NCBI RefSeq assembly: GCF_018129385.1
Contig: NZ_JAFCLN010000026.1
Span: 19,458-83,457 of the forward strand
DNA length: 64,000 nucleotides
Direction of reading: 5' to 3'
Origin: Bradyrhizobium lablabi
Lineage (GTDB): Bacteria > Pseudomonadota > Alphaproteobacteria > Rhizobiales > Xanthobacteraceae
Shown here: piece after piece, positions 46,176 to 58,600 of the stretch
How the letters are laid out: each line of letters begins with the position of its first letter
Position numbering within the stretch: position 1 is the first letter of the stretch
Made by a program: the position numbers and the translations under genes
The notes under the pieces: model-generated
What the model was told of the DNA's origin: nothing
What the model saw: only the letters and a program-made list of their open reading frames with translations
Databases searched by the model: none

Positions 46176-46620
46176 ATGAACGCACAGTTTCAGGTTGCGC
46201 AGGCTACTGGCGCGTCCGGTTCCAATAAAGCCACACCAATCCGAATCTTCAAACTGACAAAGCCGCTTTCCGAGCAGGCGGTCGTCGTCAACGTCGGCTA
46301 CGATCAAAAGGTACAGCTCGACTTCACATCGATCGCCAATGATCGGATCACGCTGGTCCGCGTCGGTGAGAAGCTGATCATTCTGTTCGATAACAAGTCG
46401 ACGGTTACGGTCGAGCCGTTTTTCGATTCACGGCACGACTCGGCGCAAAACTTCACCATCGAGGTTGCGCCCGGCCGCGAAGTTTCGATCGGCGAGTTCG
46501 CCTCGCTGTTTCCGATCTCTACCGACCAATCCGTCCTGCCGGCTGCGGGCGATGGTGGCGCCAGCGGCGCCCAGGCGAGCGGCGCCAATTTCAGCAACCC
46601 GACCGTCGATCCGCTCAACT
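46176..46620 (+). other. Adhesin N-terminal retention region with PAAG site
   Basis: Residues 1-148. A compact strand-rich domain of about 115 residues is followed by a Gly/Ala/Ser linker. The PAAG tetrad (codons 46539-46550) fits the (T/A/P)-A-A-(G/V) sequence cut by LapG-type proteases in LapA-like adhesins, and sits at nearly the same distance from the N-terminus. Function inferred from this likeness. Confidence 0.6.
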
Positions 46621-49600
46621 CCGGCAATCCGCTCGATCTGCTCGGTCAGGAACAACTCGGAACCTTTAGCTCGACCTTCGAGGTCGGGTTGCTCGTCAAT
46701 GGATTTCCCACCACCTCGGCCAACGCAGAGCTCGTCTTTGACGAAGATGGATTGAACGGCGGAAATCTCGGCGGCCCCGACGATCGCGACCCACTCACCA
46801 ACGGTCCGATCAGCGCGACCGGAATTCTCGCGCACACTTATGGCTCGGATGGCGCCGGGACCACGCTGCTCCTGGCGACGGGAGCGCCCGTTGGCTTTAC
46901 CTACACGCTGAGCGGCGGCGGCACGGTCGTGACCGTCAGCCAGTTTCAGAACGGCGGCAATGTAGACATCATTCGGATCGTCCTGTCGAACACCACCGAC
47001 GGCGCCTTCACGATCACACAGCTGCACGCAATCGATCATCCGGCCGGCGGCACCGAGGACGACCTGTCGTTTGTGTTCAACTATCGGGTGACCGACAGCA
47101 ACGGCGATATCGTCGACGGCTCGCTCAGCCTTTCGGTCGATGACGACAGTCCCGTAGTCGGCGAGAACACACCGGTGGTCTTCGACGAAGACGCGCTGGC
47201 CGGCGGCAATCAGGGCGGTACGGGCGATTTCGACCCGGCCACCAATGGTCCGATCACGGCAACCGGCACGCTCGCGCACAGCTATGGCGCCGACAACGCC
47301 GGCACTATCCTCCTGAACGATGCCGGCGCGCCGGAGGGCTTCACTTACTCTGTCGATGCGACCGGAACGGTGCTGACCGTCAGTCAGATGCAGAACGGCG
47401 TCAGCGTTGACGTCCTGCAACTAACGCTGACCGACACGACATCGGGCAGCTACAGCATCACCCAGTTGCATGCGATCAATCATGCGCCGGGTCAGGACGA
47501 GAACAATCAGAGCTTCACGTTCAGCTATGACGTGACCGATCACGACGGCGACACCGCCAGCGGAACGCTGTCGCTGACCGTCAATGACGATACGCCGATC
47601 GCCTTGCCGGGAGATGGCAACGGGGAAGGGGAAGGCTCCGGCTCGTTCACCTTTGCAACGGTCTATGAAGACGGCCTCAACAACGGTCAGTCGCTCGGTA
47701 ACGAGGAGCCTTTCCATTCCGCCACGTCGGTGAACATCACCGCCGCGGACTTGCTCGGCCTCGTATCGTTCGGCGTCGACCAGCCCGGCAGCTTCAGTCT
47801 GAATCCCGATGCAACCGCGCCGGCTCTGTTTTCTCACGGCGACCCCGTCAGCTACTCGGTGGTCGGCGATACCCTGACGGCATCGGCCGGGGGGCGCACC
47901 GTCTTCACGCTGCACGATAACGGCGATCAGACCTTCACCTTCACGCTGGTCGATCAGCTCGACCACCAGGGCTTTGGCGATTTTGAAACGCTGACGATCA
48001 ATCTCGCATCGGCGTTCCTGGCGACCGATTCCGACGGCGACAGCGTCGTGCTCGACGGCACATTCAATATTGCCGTCGAAAACGACATCCCGGTCACGGC
48101 GTCGAACACGCTGGTCAGCGTCGATGAAGACGATCTGACGCCGGCCGGCAATGGCGACACCACCTCTCCGGGCGACGATGCGACCGCGGTCTCGCCGGTC
48201 ACCGGCACACTGAACTTCACGGTCGGGGCCGACGAATCCGCAACCGTGGGCTTTGCCTCGCTCGATGGCACGGCGGTGCTCGATACCAACGGTGCCGCGG
48301 TCAAGGCAGGCGGCGTTGAGCTGACCTATCTGTGGGATTCCGCGACCAACACGCTCTATGCGACGCCGGACGGCACGGCCGGAAGCGCGGCGTTCAAGAT
48401 CGAGGTCACGAATCCCTCGACCGGCGCCTACAGCTTCTCGCTGCTGGGCCAGCTCGACCATCCTGGCCACGACGATCCGGGCGTTGAGGGCACGCAGACC
48501 GCCTATGAAGACAATATCAACATCGACCTGACCTACACCGTCACCGACTTCGATCACGATTCGGCAACCGGAACGCTGTCGATCTCGATCGACGACGACA
48601 TGCCGATTGCGCTGCCCGGAAACTCGGAAGGGGAAGGCGAGGGCTCGGGCTCGTTCACCTTCGCAACCGTCTACGAAGACGGTTTGAACAACCAGCAGTC
48701 GGTCGGCAATCAGGAGCCGTTCCACACCGATACATCGGTCGTCATCACGGCGGCGGATCTGTCCGGCCTGGTGTCCTTTGGCGCCGATCAGCCTGGCAGT
48801 TTCTTCAGCCTGAATTCCGATGCAACGGCGCCGACGCTGTTCTCTCACGGCGATCCCGTCACCTATTCGGTGAGCGGAAACACCCTGACTGCTTCGGCAG
48901 GCGAACGCATCGTCTTCACGCTGCACGACAACGGCGATCAGACCTTCACCTTCACGCTGGTCGATCAGCTCGACCACCAGGGTTTTGGCGATTTCGAAAC
49001 GCTGACCATCAATCTCGCATCGGCATTCCGGGCGACGGATTCCGACGGCGACAGCATCGTGCTCAATGGCACGTTCAATATTGCCGTCGAAAACGACATC
49101 CCGGTCACGGCGTCGAACACGCTGGTCAGTGTCGACGAAGACGATCTGACGCCGGCCGGAAATGGCGACACCACCTCTCCGGGCGACGACACGACGGCGG
49201 TCTCGCCGGTCATCGGCACGCTGAACTTCTCGGTTGGCGCGGACGAGTCTGCAACCGTGGGCTTTGCCTCGCTCGATGGCGCGGCGGTGCTCGATACCAA
49301 CGGTGCCGCGGTCAAGGCGGGCGGCGTTGAGCTGACCTATCTGTGGGATTCTGCCACCAACACGCTGTACGCGACGCCGGACGGCACGGCCGGAAGCGCG
49401 GCGTTCAAGATCGAGGTCACGAATCCGTCGACCGGCGCCTACAGCTTCTCGCTGCTCGGCCAGCTCGACCACCCTGGCCACGACGATCCGGGCGTTGAGG
49501 GCACGCAGACGGCCTATGAAGACAACATCAACATCGATCTGACGTATACCGTCACCGATTTTGACCAGGATTCAGCGACCGGAACGCTGTCGATCTCGAT

Positions 49601-52600
49601 CGACGACGACATGCCGATCCTGGTTCAGGCGCCGGTCAATCTCATTAGCAATGGCGACTTTAGCCAGGGCACGTTTGCCTCATTCCCCGCCTTCGGCGGC
49701 GTTGCAGGGCCTGGTGGTGTCACAGGCTGGGTGGTCAGCAATTCAACCTTCGAGCCTCCGGCGCCGGGCGGCCTACAGGTCGAGCGCGTCTTTGACGGCT
49801 ATCTGGGCATGCACACGTCGACCCATGGCGACATGATCGACATGGGCGCTTCGCCCGGCAATATCCAGATATCGCAGCAGCTTAGCGGCCTCACCGCCGG
49901 TCAGACCTACGCGATCCAGTTCGAGGCCGGCGCGCCGTATCCGGAAACGGCCACACTCGAGGTGATCTGGAACAACACCGTCATCGGCACCATCCATCCG
50001 ACCGGTCCGATGACGTCATATTCTTATGTCGTCACGGCGACCGGAATTGCCGCCAACGACCAGATCACCTTCCGCGAAGTCGGGCAGGGTCACGCCACGA
50101 TTGCGGGTTCGGCGGACGAGGGCTATCACGGCACCTATCTGGCCAACGTGTCGGTCATCGCCACTGCCGTGGTCGACGAGGACGGCCTGACCGGTCAGCT
50201 TTCGTTCGGCAACCACGATTCGCAGGTGGGTGATGCGCTCGATGCCAACACCGATGGCGACGCCAATGAAGCGACCGCGACCGGCAACCTGAACATTCAG
50301 TGGGGCGCCGACAATCTGGATTCGGCGGCGGCTGATACGACCACGGGACCATTCGGGACGCTGGTCCAGGACGCGCCCGGCGGCGCCGCCAACCGCAGCG
50401 TCACCTTCACCGATGCCAACGTCACGGTCGCCGGCGGCGTGCCGCTGACTTCGCAGGGCGTCGAGGTGACCTTCCATCTCAACAGCGATGGCACCGTGTT
50501 GACCGGCGTGGCCGGCGAACGGACCGTGTTCGAGGTTTCGCTGTCCGATGACGGCACCGGCAGCTATCGCTTCGTGCTGCTCGACCAGCTCGATCACGCG
50601 CCGAACGGCAACGAAAACGACATCGCGCTGACCTTCAACTACACCGCGACCGACTCCGACGGCGACGCCGTCGACGGCAAGTTCATCGTCTCCGTCGACG
50701 ACGACGTGCCCGTGCAGGCCACTTCGGCGACCGTCTCCGACTCGGTTCAGGAAGACGCGCTGACGGACGCGAACTCGAACCATCAGTCGATCGGCAATGC
50801 CGAGGGCGGCCAGACCACGGTTGCAACGGGCTCGCTGAGCTCGCTGGTGTCGATCGGTGCCGACGAACTCGGCACGTTCTCGCTGGTCCAGAATCCGAGC
50901 GGATTGACCTCGGTTACCTCCAAGGGCGAGACGGTCCTGTACACCGTCAGCGGCAATACGCTGACCGGCTATGTCGACGGCAACAACAACGGCTTCGACG
51001 CAAGCGACCGGCAGGTGTTCACGCTCGAGGTGCAGTCGAACGGCGACTACAAGTTCACGCTGCTCGACCAGGTCGATCACACCCCGAACTCGCCGGCCAA
51101 CGATGACAGCCAGACGCTTATCCTGAACCTGTCGTCGGCGATCCGGTTCACCGATGACGATGGCGACACCATCACGCTGTCGGACGGCTTCACGATCAGC
51201 ATCGAGGACGACATCCCGGTCACGGCGTCGAACACGCTGGTGACGGTGGATGAGGACGATCTGGCTTCCGGCAACCACGACACGACGTCGCCCGGCGACG
51301 ATGCGACGTCGGTTTCGCCGGTCACCGGCACGCTACAGTTCGCGGTCGGCGCGGACGAGCCTGCTGCCGTGGGCTTTGCCTCGCTCGATGGCGCGGCGGT
51401 GCTCGATACCAACGGTGCTGCCGTCAAGGCGGGCGGCGTCGCGCTGACGTATCTGTGGGACTCTGCGACCAACACGCTCTACGCGACGCCGGACGGCACG
51501 GCCGGTAACGCAGCGTTCAAGATCGAGGTTACGGATACCTCGACCGGCGCCTACAGCTTCTCGCTGCTGGGTCAGCTCGACCACCCCGGTCACGACAATC
51601 CGTCGACCACCGGAACGGTGGAGACTGCCTATGAAGACAACATCAACATCGACCTGACCTACACCGTCACCGACAAGGACGGCGACACCGCCACCGGCAC
51701 GCTGTCGGTCTCGATCGACGACGACATGCCGATCCTGGCCGCTGCGCCGACCAACCTGATCGCCAATGGCGACTTCAGCCAGGGGACGTTCACGTCCGCC
51801 TCGTTCGGCGGCATCGCGCAACCTGACGGTGTGACCGGCTGGGTGGTTGCCAACTCGACTTTCGAGCCGCCGGGCTCGGGCCACCTGCAAGTCGAACGCG
51901 TCATTGACGGCTATCTCGGCATGCACAGCTCGACCCATGGCGAGATGATCGACATGGGTGCTTCGCCCGGCAATATCCAGATTTCGCAGCAGCTTAGCGG
52001 CCTCACCGCGGGGCAGACCTACGCGATCCAGTTCGAGGCCGGTGCGCCGTATCCGGCAACGGCCACGCTGGAAGTGATCTGGAACAACACCGTCATCGGT
52101 ACCATCCATCCGACCGGTCCGATGACTTCGTATTCTTACGTCGTCACGGCGAGCGGCATTGCCGCCAACGACCAGATCACCTTCCGCGAAGTCGGGCAGG
52201 GTCACGCCACGATTCCGGGTGCGGCGGACGAGGGCTATCACGGCACCTATCTGGCCAACGTGTCGGTCGTCGCCACCGCCGTGGTCGACGAAGACGGACT
52301 GACCGGTCCGGCGGCCTTCGGCAACCATGACAGCCAGGTCGGTGACAATGTCGTTCCCGATACCGATGGCGATAACAATGAAGCGACCGCCACCGGCAAT
52401 TTGAACATTCAGTGGGGCGCCGACAATCTGGATTCGGCCACGCCCGACGGTACGGCCGGATCGTTCGGGACGCTGGTTCAGGACGCGCCCGGTGGCGCCG
52501 CCAACCGCAGCGTCACCTTCACCGATGCCAACGTCACTGTCGCCGGCGGCGTGCCGCTGACCTCGCACGGCGAGGCGGTGACCTTCCATCTCAACAGCGA

Positions 52601-55600
52601 CGGCACCGTGCTGACCGGCATGGCCGGCGAACGGGCCGTTTTCGAAGTATCGCTGTCCGATGACGGCACCGGCAGTTATCGCTTCGTGCTGCTTGACCAG
52701 CTCGACCATGCGCCGAACGGCAACGAAAACGACATCGCGCTGACCTTCAACTACACCGCGACCGACTCCGACGGCGACGCCGTCAGCAGCAAGTTCATCG
52801 TCTCCGTCGATGACGACATGCCGACGGCCGGCGAGAACGCCATTGTCTACACGGACGACGAGACGGCGACGCATACGGATGCTGCGCCGAACCTTGGCGG
52901 CGCGGACGACTATACGGGCACGCCGGCGGCGAACCTGACCGGCACGCTGGCGCACGCCTATGGCGCAGACGGTGCGGGCACGACGCTGCTGCTCGCCACC
53001 AATCCGACGCCCGGCTTCGTCTACACGCTGAGCGCCGGCGGCACGGTGCTGACCATCAGCCAGATCCAGGACGGCTCGCCGGTCGACGTCATGAAGCTGA
53101 CGCTGACCAACACGACGTCGGGCGCCTACACGGTCGAGCAGCTCAATGCGATCGATCATTCGGCGCCGGGGGCGAGCGAGGAGAACCTGCTGCTCAACGT
53201 CAACTATCGCGTCACCGACGGTGACGGCGATACGGTCGACGGCGCGCTGACCATCAATGTCGACGACGACACCCCGACGCTGATCGCCGACGACATCTGC
53301 GAGAGCACGCCGGCGGAGCCGGGCGATGTCGCCAACTTCGTGCTGGTGCTGGACACCTCGGGCAGCATCGAGTCCGGGCAGCTGTCGCTGGTCCAGAACG
53401 CGGTGGAGAACCTGCTGGAGCAGATCGGCTCGTCGGGTGCGCAGAACGTGCGGATCCACATCGTGCAGTTCGACACCACCGCGAGCGCGGTGGGGACCTA
53501 CGACATCATCGTCAACGGCGCGCTGGTGCAGAGCGCGCTGGATGATGCGATCAGCGACGTCGATGCGCTGAACTCGGGCGGCAACACCAACTACGAGGCC
53601 GGGCTGCAGCAGGCGCTGCAGTTCATCCAGGGCTACACGCCGACGCTGGAGGTCAACAACACGATCTCGACGTTCGACGCCAACCAGCCGGGCGGCGACA
53701 ACGACACCGCGCAGATCATCGGCAACGGCTCGACGCAGATCGCGCTGGTGACGGCCTGGACCTCGCCGGGCACGGCGAACAGCCAGCTGCTCGATGTCGG
53801 CGGCGACATCGGCGACGGCTTTGGCGCCAACGACGACGCCATCGATCAGGGCCAGATGGTGCGCTTCGACTTCGGCGCGTTCGACAATACCTTCAACGCC
53901 ACCACGGTGTCGAACTTTGTCTCCGGCGGCTTCAACGGCGTGCCGGTCACCAGCGCGACCTTCCTGCTGGACGACCGGACGTCGGGCGGCGACACCGACT
54001 TCTCCTACAAGATCGTGTTCGTCGGCGGCGGCGAAGAGACCGGCGTGCGCAGCGTGGACGGGCCGAGCGAGTCGCTGACGCTGGCCGGCACCGGCAGCAA
54101 TGCCGGCAAGCAGATCGCCTATGTCGAGTTCTCGGTCGGCAACGGCGATTCCGGCGACGTCGACCTGGTGTCGGTGACGCAGCCTTCGGTTGCGCCGGGC
54201 ACGCTGCCGAACGCCGACGTCAACTCGCTGATCTTCATCTCGGACGGCGAGCCGAACACGGCGAACGGCGACAATGGCGGCACGATCTCGGTGGGGGCGC
54301 AGGCGGCGATCGACCAGATCCTCGGCTCGGACGGCTCCAACGAGGTCGGCGAGACCGAAGGCAACAGCGGCGGGCTCGACCAGGCCTTCACGATCCAGGC
54401 CTACCATGTCGGCTCGCCGACGGTGACGGTCAGCGTCAACTCGTCGTCGTCCTATGACGCGAACAGCGCGTCCGGCAACAACGACACCGCGCGCATCGTC
54501 GGCAACGGCTCGACGCAGATCGCGCTGGTGTCGGGCTGGACCGCGCCGGGCACCACCAACGGCCAGCTTGTCGACGTCAACGGCAACAGCGACGGTATCG
54601 ATGACGGCTGGGGCGTGCAGGGCGGCAGCAGCGACCAGAACGTCAACACGACGGAACTGCTGCGGTTCGACTTCGGCTCGTTCAACAATTTCGGGGTGGC
54701 CAACTACACCTCGAACGGCTTTAGCGGCCTCAATGTTCTCAGCGCCACGTTCACGCTGGACGACAACACCAGCAGCGGCAACACCAACTTTGCCTATACG
54801 ATCCACTTCGTCGGCGGCGGGACGCAGAGCGGCTCCAGCGACGTCAACGGCAGCACCAATGTCACGCTGACGGGCACCGGCGGCAATGCCGGCCTGCTGA
54901 TCGACTATATCGAGTTCTCGGTAACCGGCGGCAGCTCGACGGCCGGCGACATCGACCTTCAGTCGGTGGTGATCCCGAACCCGGCGCTGTCGCTGCTCGA
55001 CCAGGTGGAAGGGACGGGCGGCGATGCCGACAGCATCACGTCGCCCGGCGATCTCTCCAGCAGCCTGAGCCAGTTGATCGCCTCGCTGGCCGGCACGCCG
55101 GGCAGCGAAGCCAATTGCGGCCCGATCGTCGTGCATGACGAGACCAGCGGGATCGGCGCCCAGGGCCCGAACGGGCAGAACGACGTCGCCGGCAGCACGG
55201 TGGTCGGCTCGACGACGATCGCGGGGCTGTTTGCCGGGGTTGCCAACCCGGGCAGCGATCCGGATGCCACGGCCGACAATGGCGCGATCGGCTTTGCGCG
55301 CAGCGGCGCCGGCGTCTCGCCGGTGACGTTTACGGCCAATTACGGCGCCGACGGTCCGGCGACCAGCAATCCGGTGGCGCTGACGCTGTCGATCAACGGG
55401 GCGAACGGGGCGGTCGATTCCGGCCTGGTCACCACCGACAACCACAAGATCTACCTGTTCCTGGAAGGCGGGCAGGTGGTCGGCCGGGTCGACCACGACG
55501 ACAGCGGCACGGCGACCGCCGGCGATCCGGCGGCGTTTGCCGTCGCCATCAACCCGACGACGGGCGAATTGTATGTTGCACAATACCTGTCGCTGAAGCA

Positions 55601-58600
55601 CCCGACGCCGGGCGCCTCGCATGACGAGCAGGTGGTCATGGCCAACGACGCCATCCGCGTCACGGTCACCATCACCGACCACGACCTCGACCAGGTCTCC
55701 TCGCAGGCCATCAGCATCGGCAAGTATATCGGCTTCCAGGACGATGGTCCGACAGCGACCGCGCTCGGGATTGGCAACGAGACGCTGGTGCTGGACGAAA
55801 CGCGTCCGCTCGACACCGACACGGACGGTGTGGCGCCGAACGGGCTTGCGACGATTACCGGGACCTTCGCGGACAACTTTGCAACCCCGGTCTACGGCAG
55901 CGATGGTGCGGGCAGCACGACCTACGCGCTGGTGCTGAACGGAACGAACGTCAACTCCGGCCTGTTCGCGCTGGATCCGACCGACACCACCGTGGTCGGC
56001 AACGACGGCATCGGCCAGGGTGACCCGATCGTCCTGAACCAGTCCGGCAACACGATCACGGGTACGGTCGGCTCCGCCAAGTACTTCGAGATCACGGTGA
56101 ACCCGGCGACGGGCCAGATCACCTTCACGCAGTTCGCCAATATCTGGCACGGCAATACCGGCAACGACGACGACACCTCGACGCTGACGCTGTCAAATGC
56201 CGATCTGCTGAAGCTGGTGCAGACCGTGACCGACGGCGATGGCGATACGGCCACCGCGTCGATCAATCTCGGCACCGGCGTGTTCCAGATTCAGGACGAC
56301 GGGCCAAGTGTGTCCGCAAACCAGACCGTGTACACCGACGACGAGACGGCGACCCATCCGGATGCCGCGCCGAACCTCGGCGGAGCGGACGACTATACCG
56401 GCACCCCCGCTGCCAACCTGACCGGCACGCTGGCGCATGACTATGGTACGGACGGCGCGGGCTCGACGTTGCTGCTCGGCACGAATCCGACTCCAGGCTT
56501 CATCTACACGTTGAGCCCCGGCGGCACGGTGCTGACCATCAGCCAGATGCAGGACAACACGCTGGTCGACGTGATCAAGGTGACGCTGACCAACGCGACG
56601 TCGGGCGCCTATACGGTCGAGCAGCTCAACGAGATCGATCACTCGGCACCGGGCGCGAGCGAAGAGAACCTTCTGCTCAACGTCAGCTATCGCGTCACCG
56701 ACAGCGACGGCGACACGGTCGACGGCTCGCTGACGATCAACGTCGACGACGATACCCCGACGGTTGCATCGAACACCCTGGCCACGGTCGATGAGGACGA
56801 TCTGACGGCCGGCAACCACAATACGACATCGCCGGGCGATGATACGGCTGCGGTGTCGGCAACCGGCACCTTGCAGTTCTCGTTCGGCGCCGATGGCGCC
56901 GGCACGGTTGGCTTTGCTTCGATGAATTCCACGGCGGTCGTGGACACTGCCGGCCATGCTGTGACCGCCGGCGGACAGGCGCTGAGCTATCTCTGGGATT
57001 CCTCGACCAACACGCTGTACGCGACGCCGGACGGCACGGCCGGACATGCCGCGTTCAAGATCAGCATCAATCCGACGAGCGGCGCCTACACCTTCACGCT
57101 GCTGGGTCAGGTCGATCACCCCGAGCATGACGACCCGAATGTTACGGGCACGCAGACGGCCTACGAAGACAACATCAACATCAACCTGACCTACACGGTC
57201 ACCGACCACGACGGCGATCCCATCACCGGCACGTTCGGCATCTCCATCGACGATGACATGCCGATCATCGGATCGGCGGCTGCCAACACCAACCTGATCG
57301 TCAACGGCAGCTTCGAGCAGGGCCACGACGATCTGGGCAACAATCAGTGGTCGATCTACCACTCGATCCCCGGCTGGACGACGGTCGACATCGGTGCGGC
57401 TGGCCCGAACGGCGACATTCCGTTCGAAATCCAGACCGGCAATGTCAGCGGCGTTCCTGCACAGGACGGCAACTCGCTGGTCGAACTCGATTCCGACCCG
57501 ACAGGCGGGAATCTGTCCGGCGGCGACCACTTCAACAACTCGAGCCCGCTCCGTCTCAACACGACGATCCAGCAGGTGGTTGCCGGCACGCAGTCCGGCG
57601 AGAACTACGAGCTCACGTTCTATTATGCGCCGCGGCCCGGCGCGGGCGACGCGGACAGTTCGAGCCTGAACGTCCTGTGGAACGGGACGGTCGTCAAAAC
57701 CATCGACTCCACCGGAATGACGCCCGGAGTCTGGCAGTTGATCACGGTCAGCGTGATCGGCACAGGTCCCGGCGACAAGCTGGCGTTCCAGGGCGCTGGG
57801 CAGGAGAACCAGCTCGGCGCGCTGATCGACAATGTCAGCCTTGTCCGGGCGATCTTCGTCGATGAAGACGGTCTGACCGGGCCGCTCTCCTTCGGCAATC
57901 ACGATGCCCAACCGGGCGACAACAGTGTCGCCAACACGGACGGCGACAACAACGAGGCGACCGCGACCGGCCATCTCAACATCCAGTGGGGGGCCGACAA
58001 CCTCGACAGCGGTGTCGATACCGCAGCGGGTCCGGCGCAGTCCGGCACGCTGATCCAGGATGCCTGGAACGGCATCGGCGACCGCAGCCTGACGTTCACC
58101 AATACGACCGTTGGCGTGTCGGGCGTCTCGTCGCTCACGTCGAAGGGCGATGCGGTGGTGTTCTCGGCCAATGCCGACGGCACCGTCCTGACCGGCGTGG
58201 CCAATGGCCGTACCGTCATCGAAATCTCGCTGTCCGACGAAGGCACCGGTGCGTTCCGTGTCGTGCTGAAGGACCAGCTCGATCACGCGCCCGGCAACGC
58301 AGAGAACGACATCTTCCTGACGTTCAACTACACCGCCACGGATTCCGACGGCGATGCGGTGACCGGCAGCTTCACGGTCGGCGTCGATGACGACATGCCG
58401 GTTGCCAATGCATCCGCTTACGTGTCCGGCCAGGTCGACGAGGATGACCTCAGCGCCGGTGTCGGCGGCGACAACTCCACCGGCATTGCTGCCGAGGGCA
58501 ATGGCCCGTCGGACGCTGTGACCGACAAGACGGTGTTCCTCGCTGCCACCCTCAACACCCTGATTGGCGGCAGCGGCGCCGACGAGCCGGCATCGATCGT

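Noticed and set aside
47421..49481. Minus-strand frame of 686 codons
   Set aside because: Repetitive antisense of duplicated adhesin blocks.
51333..56150. 1,605-codon minus-strand open frame
   Set aside because: Product is a low-complexity Arg/Val/Asp/Gly string; the opposite strand encodes clear repeats and a VWA domain in one continuous frame. Antisense shadow.
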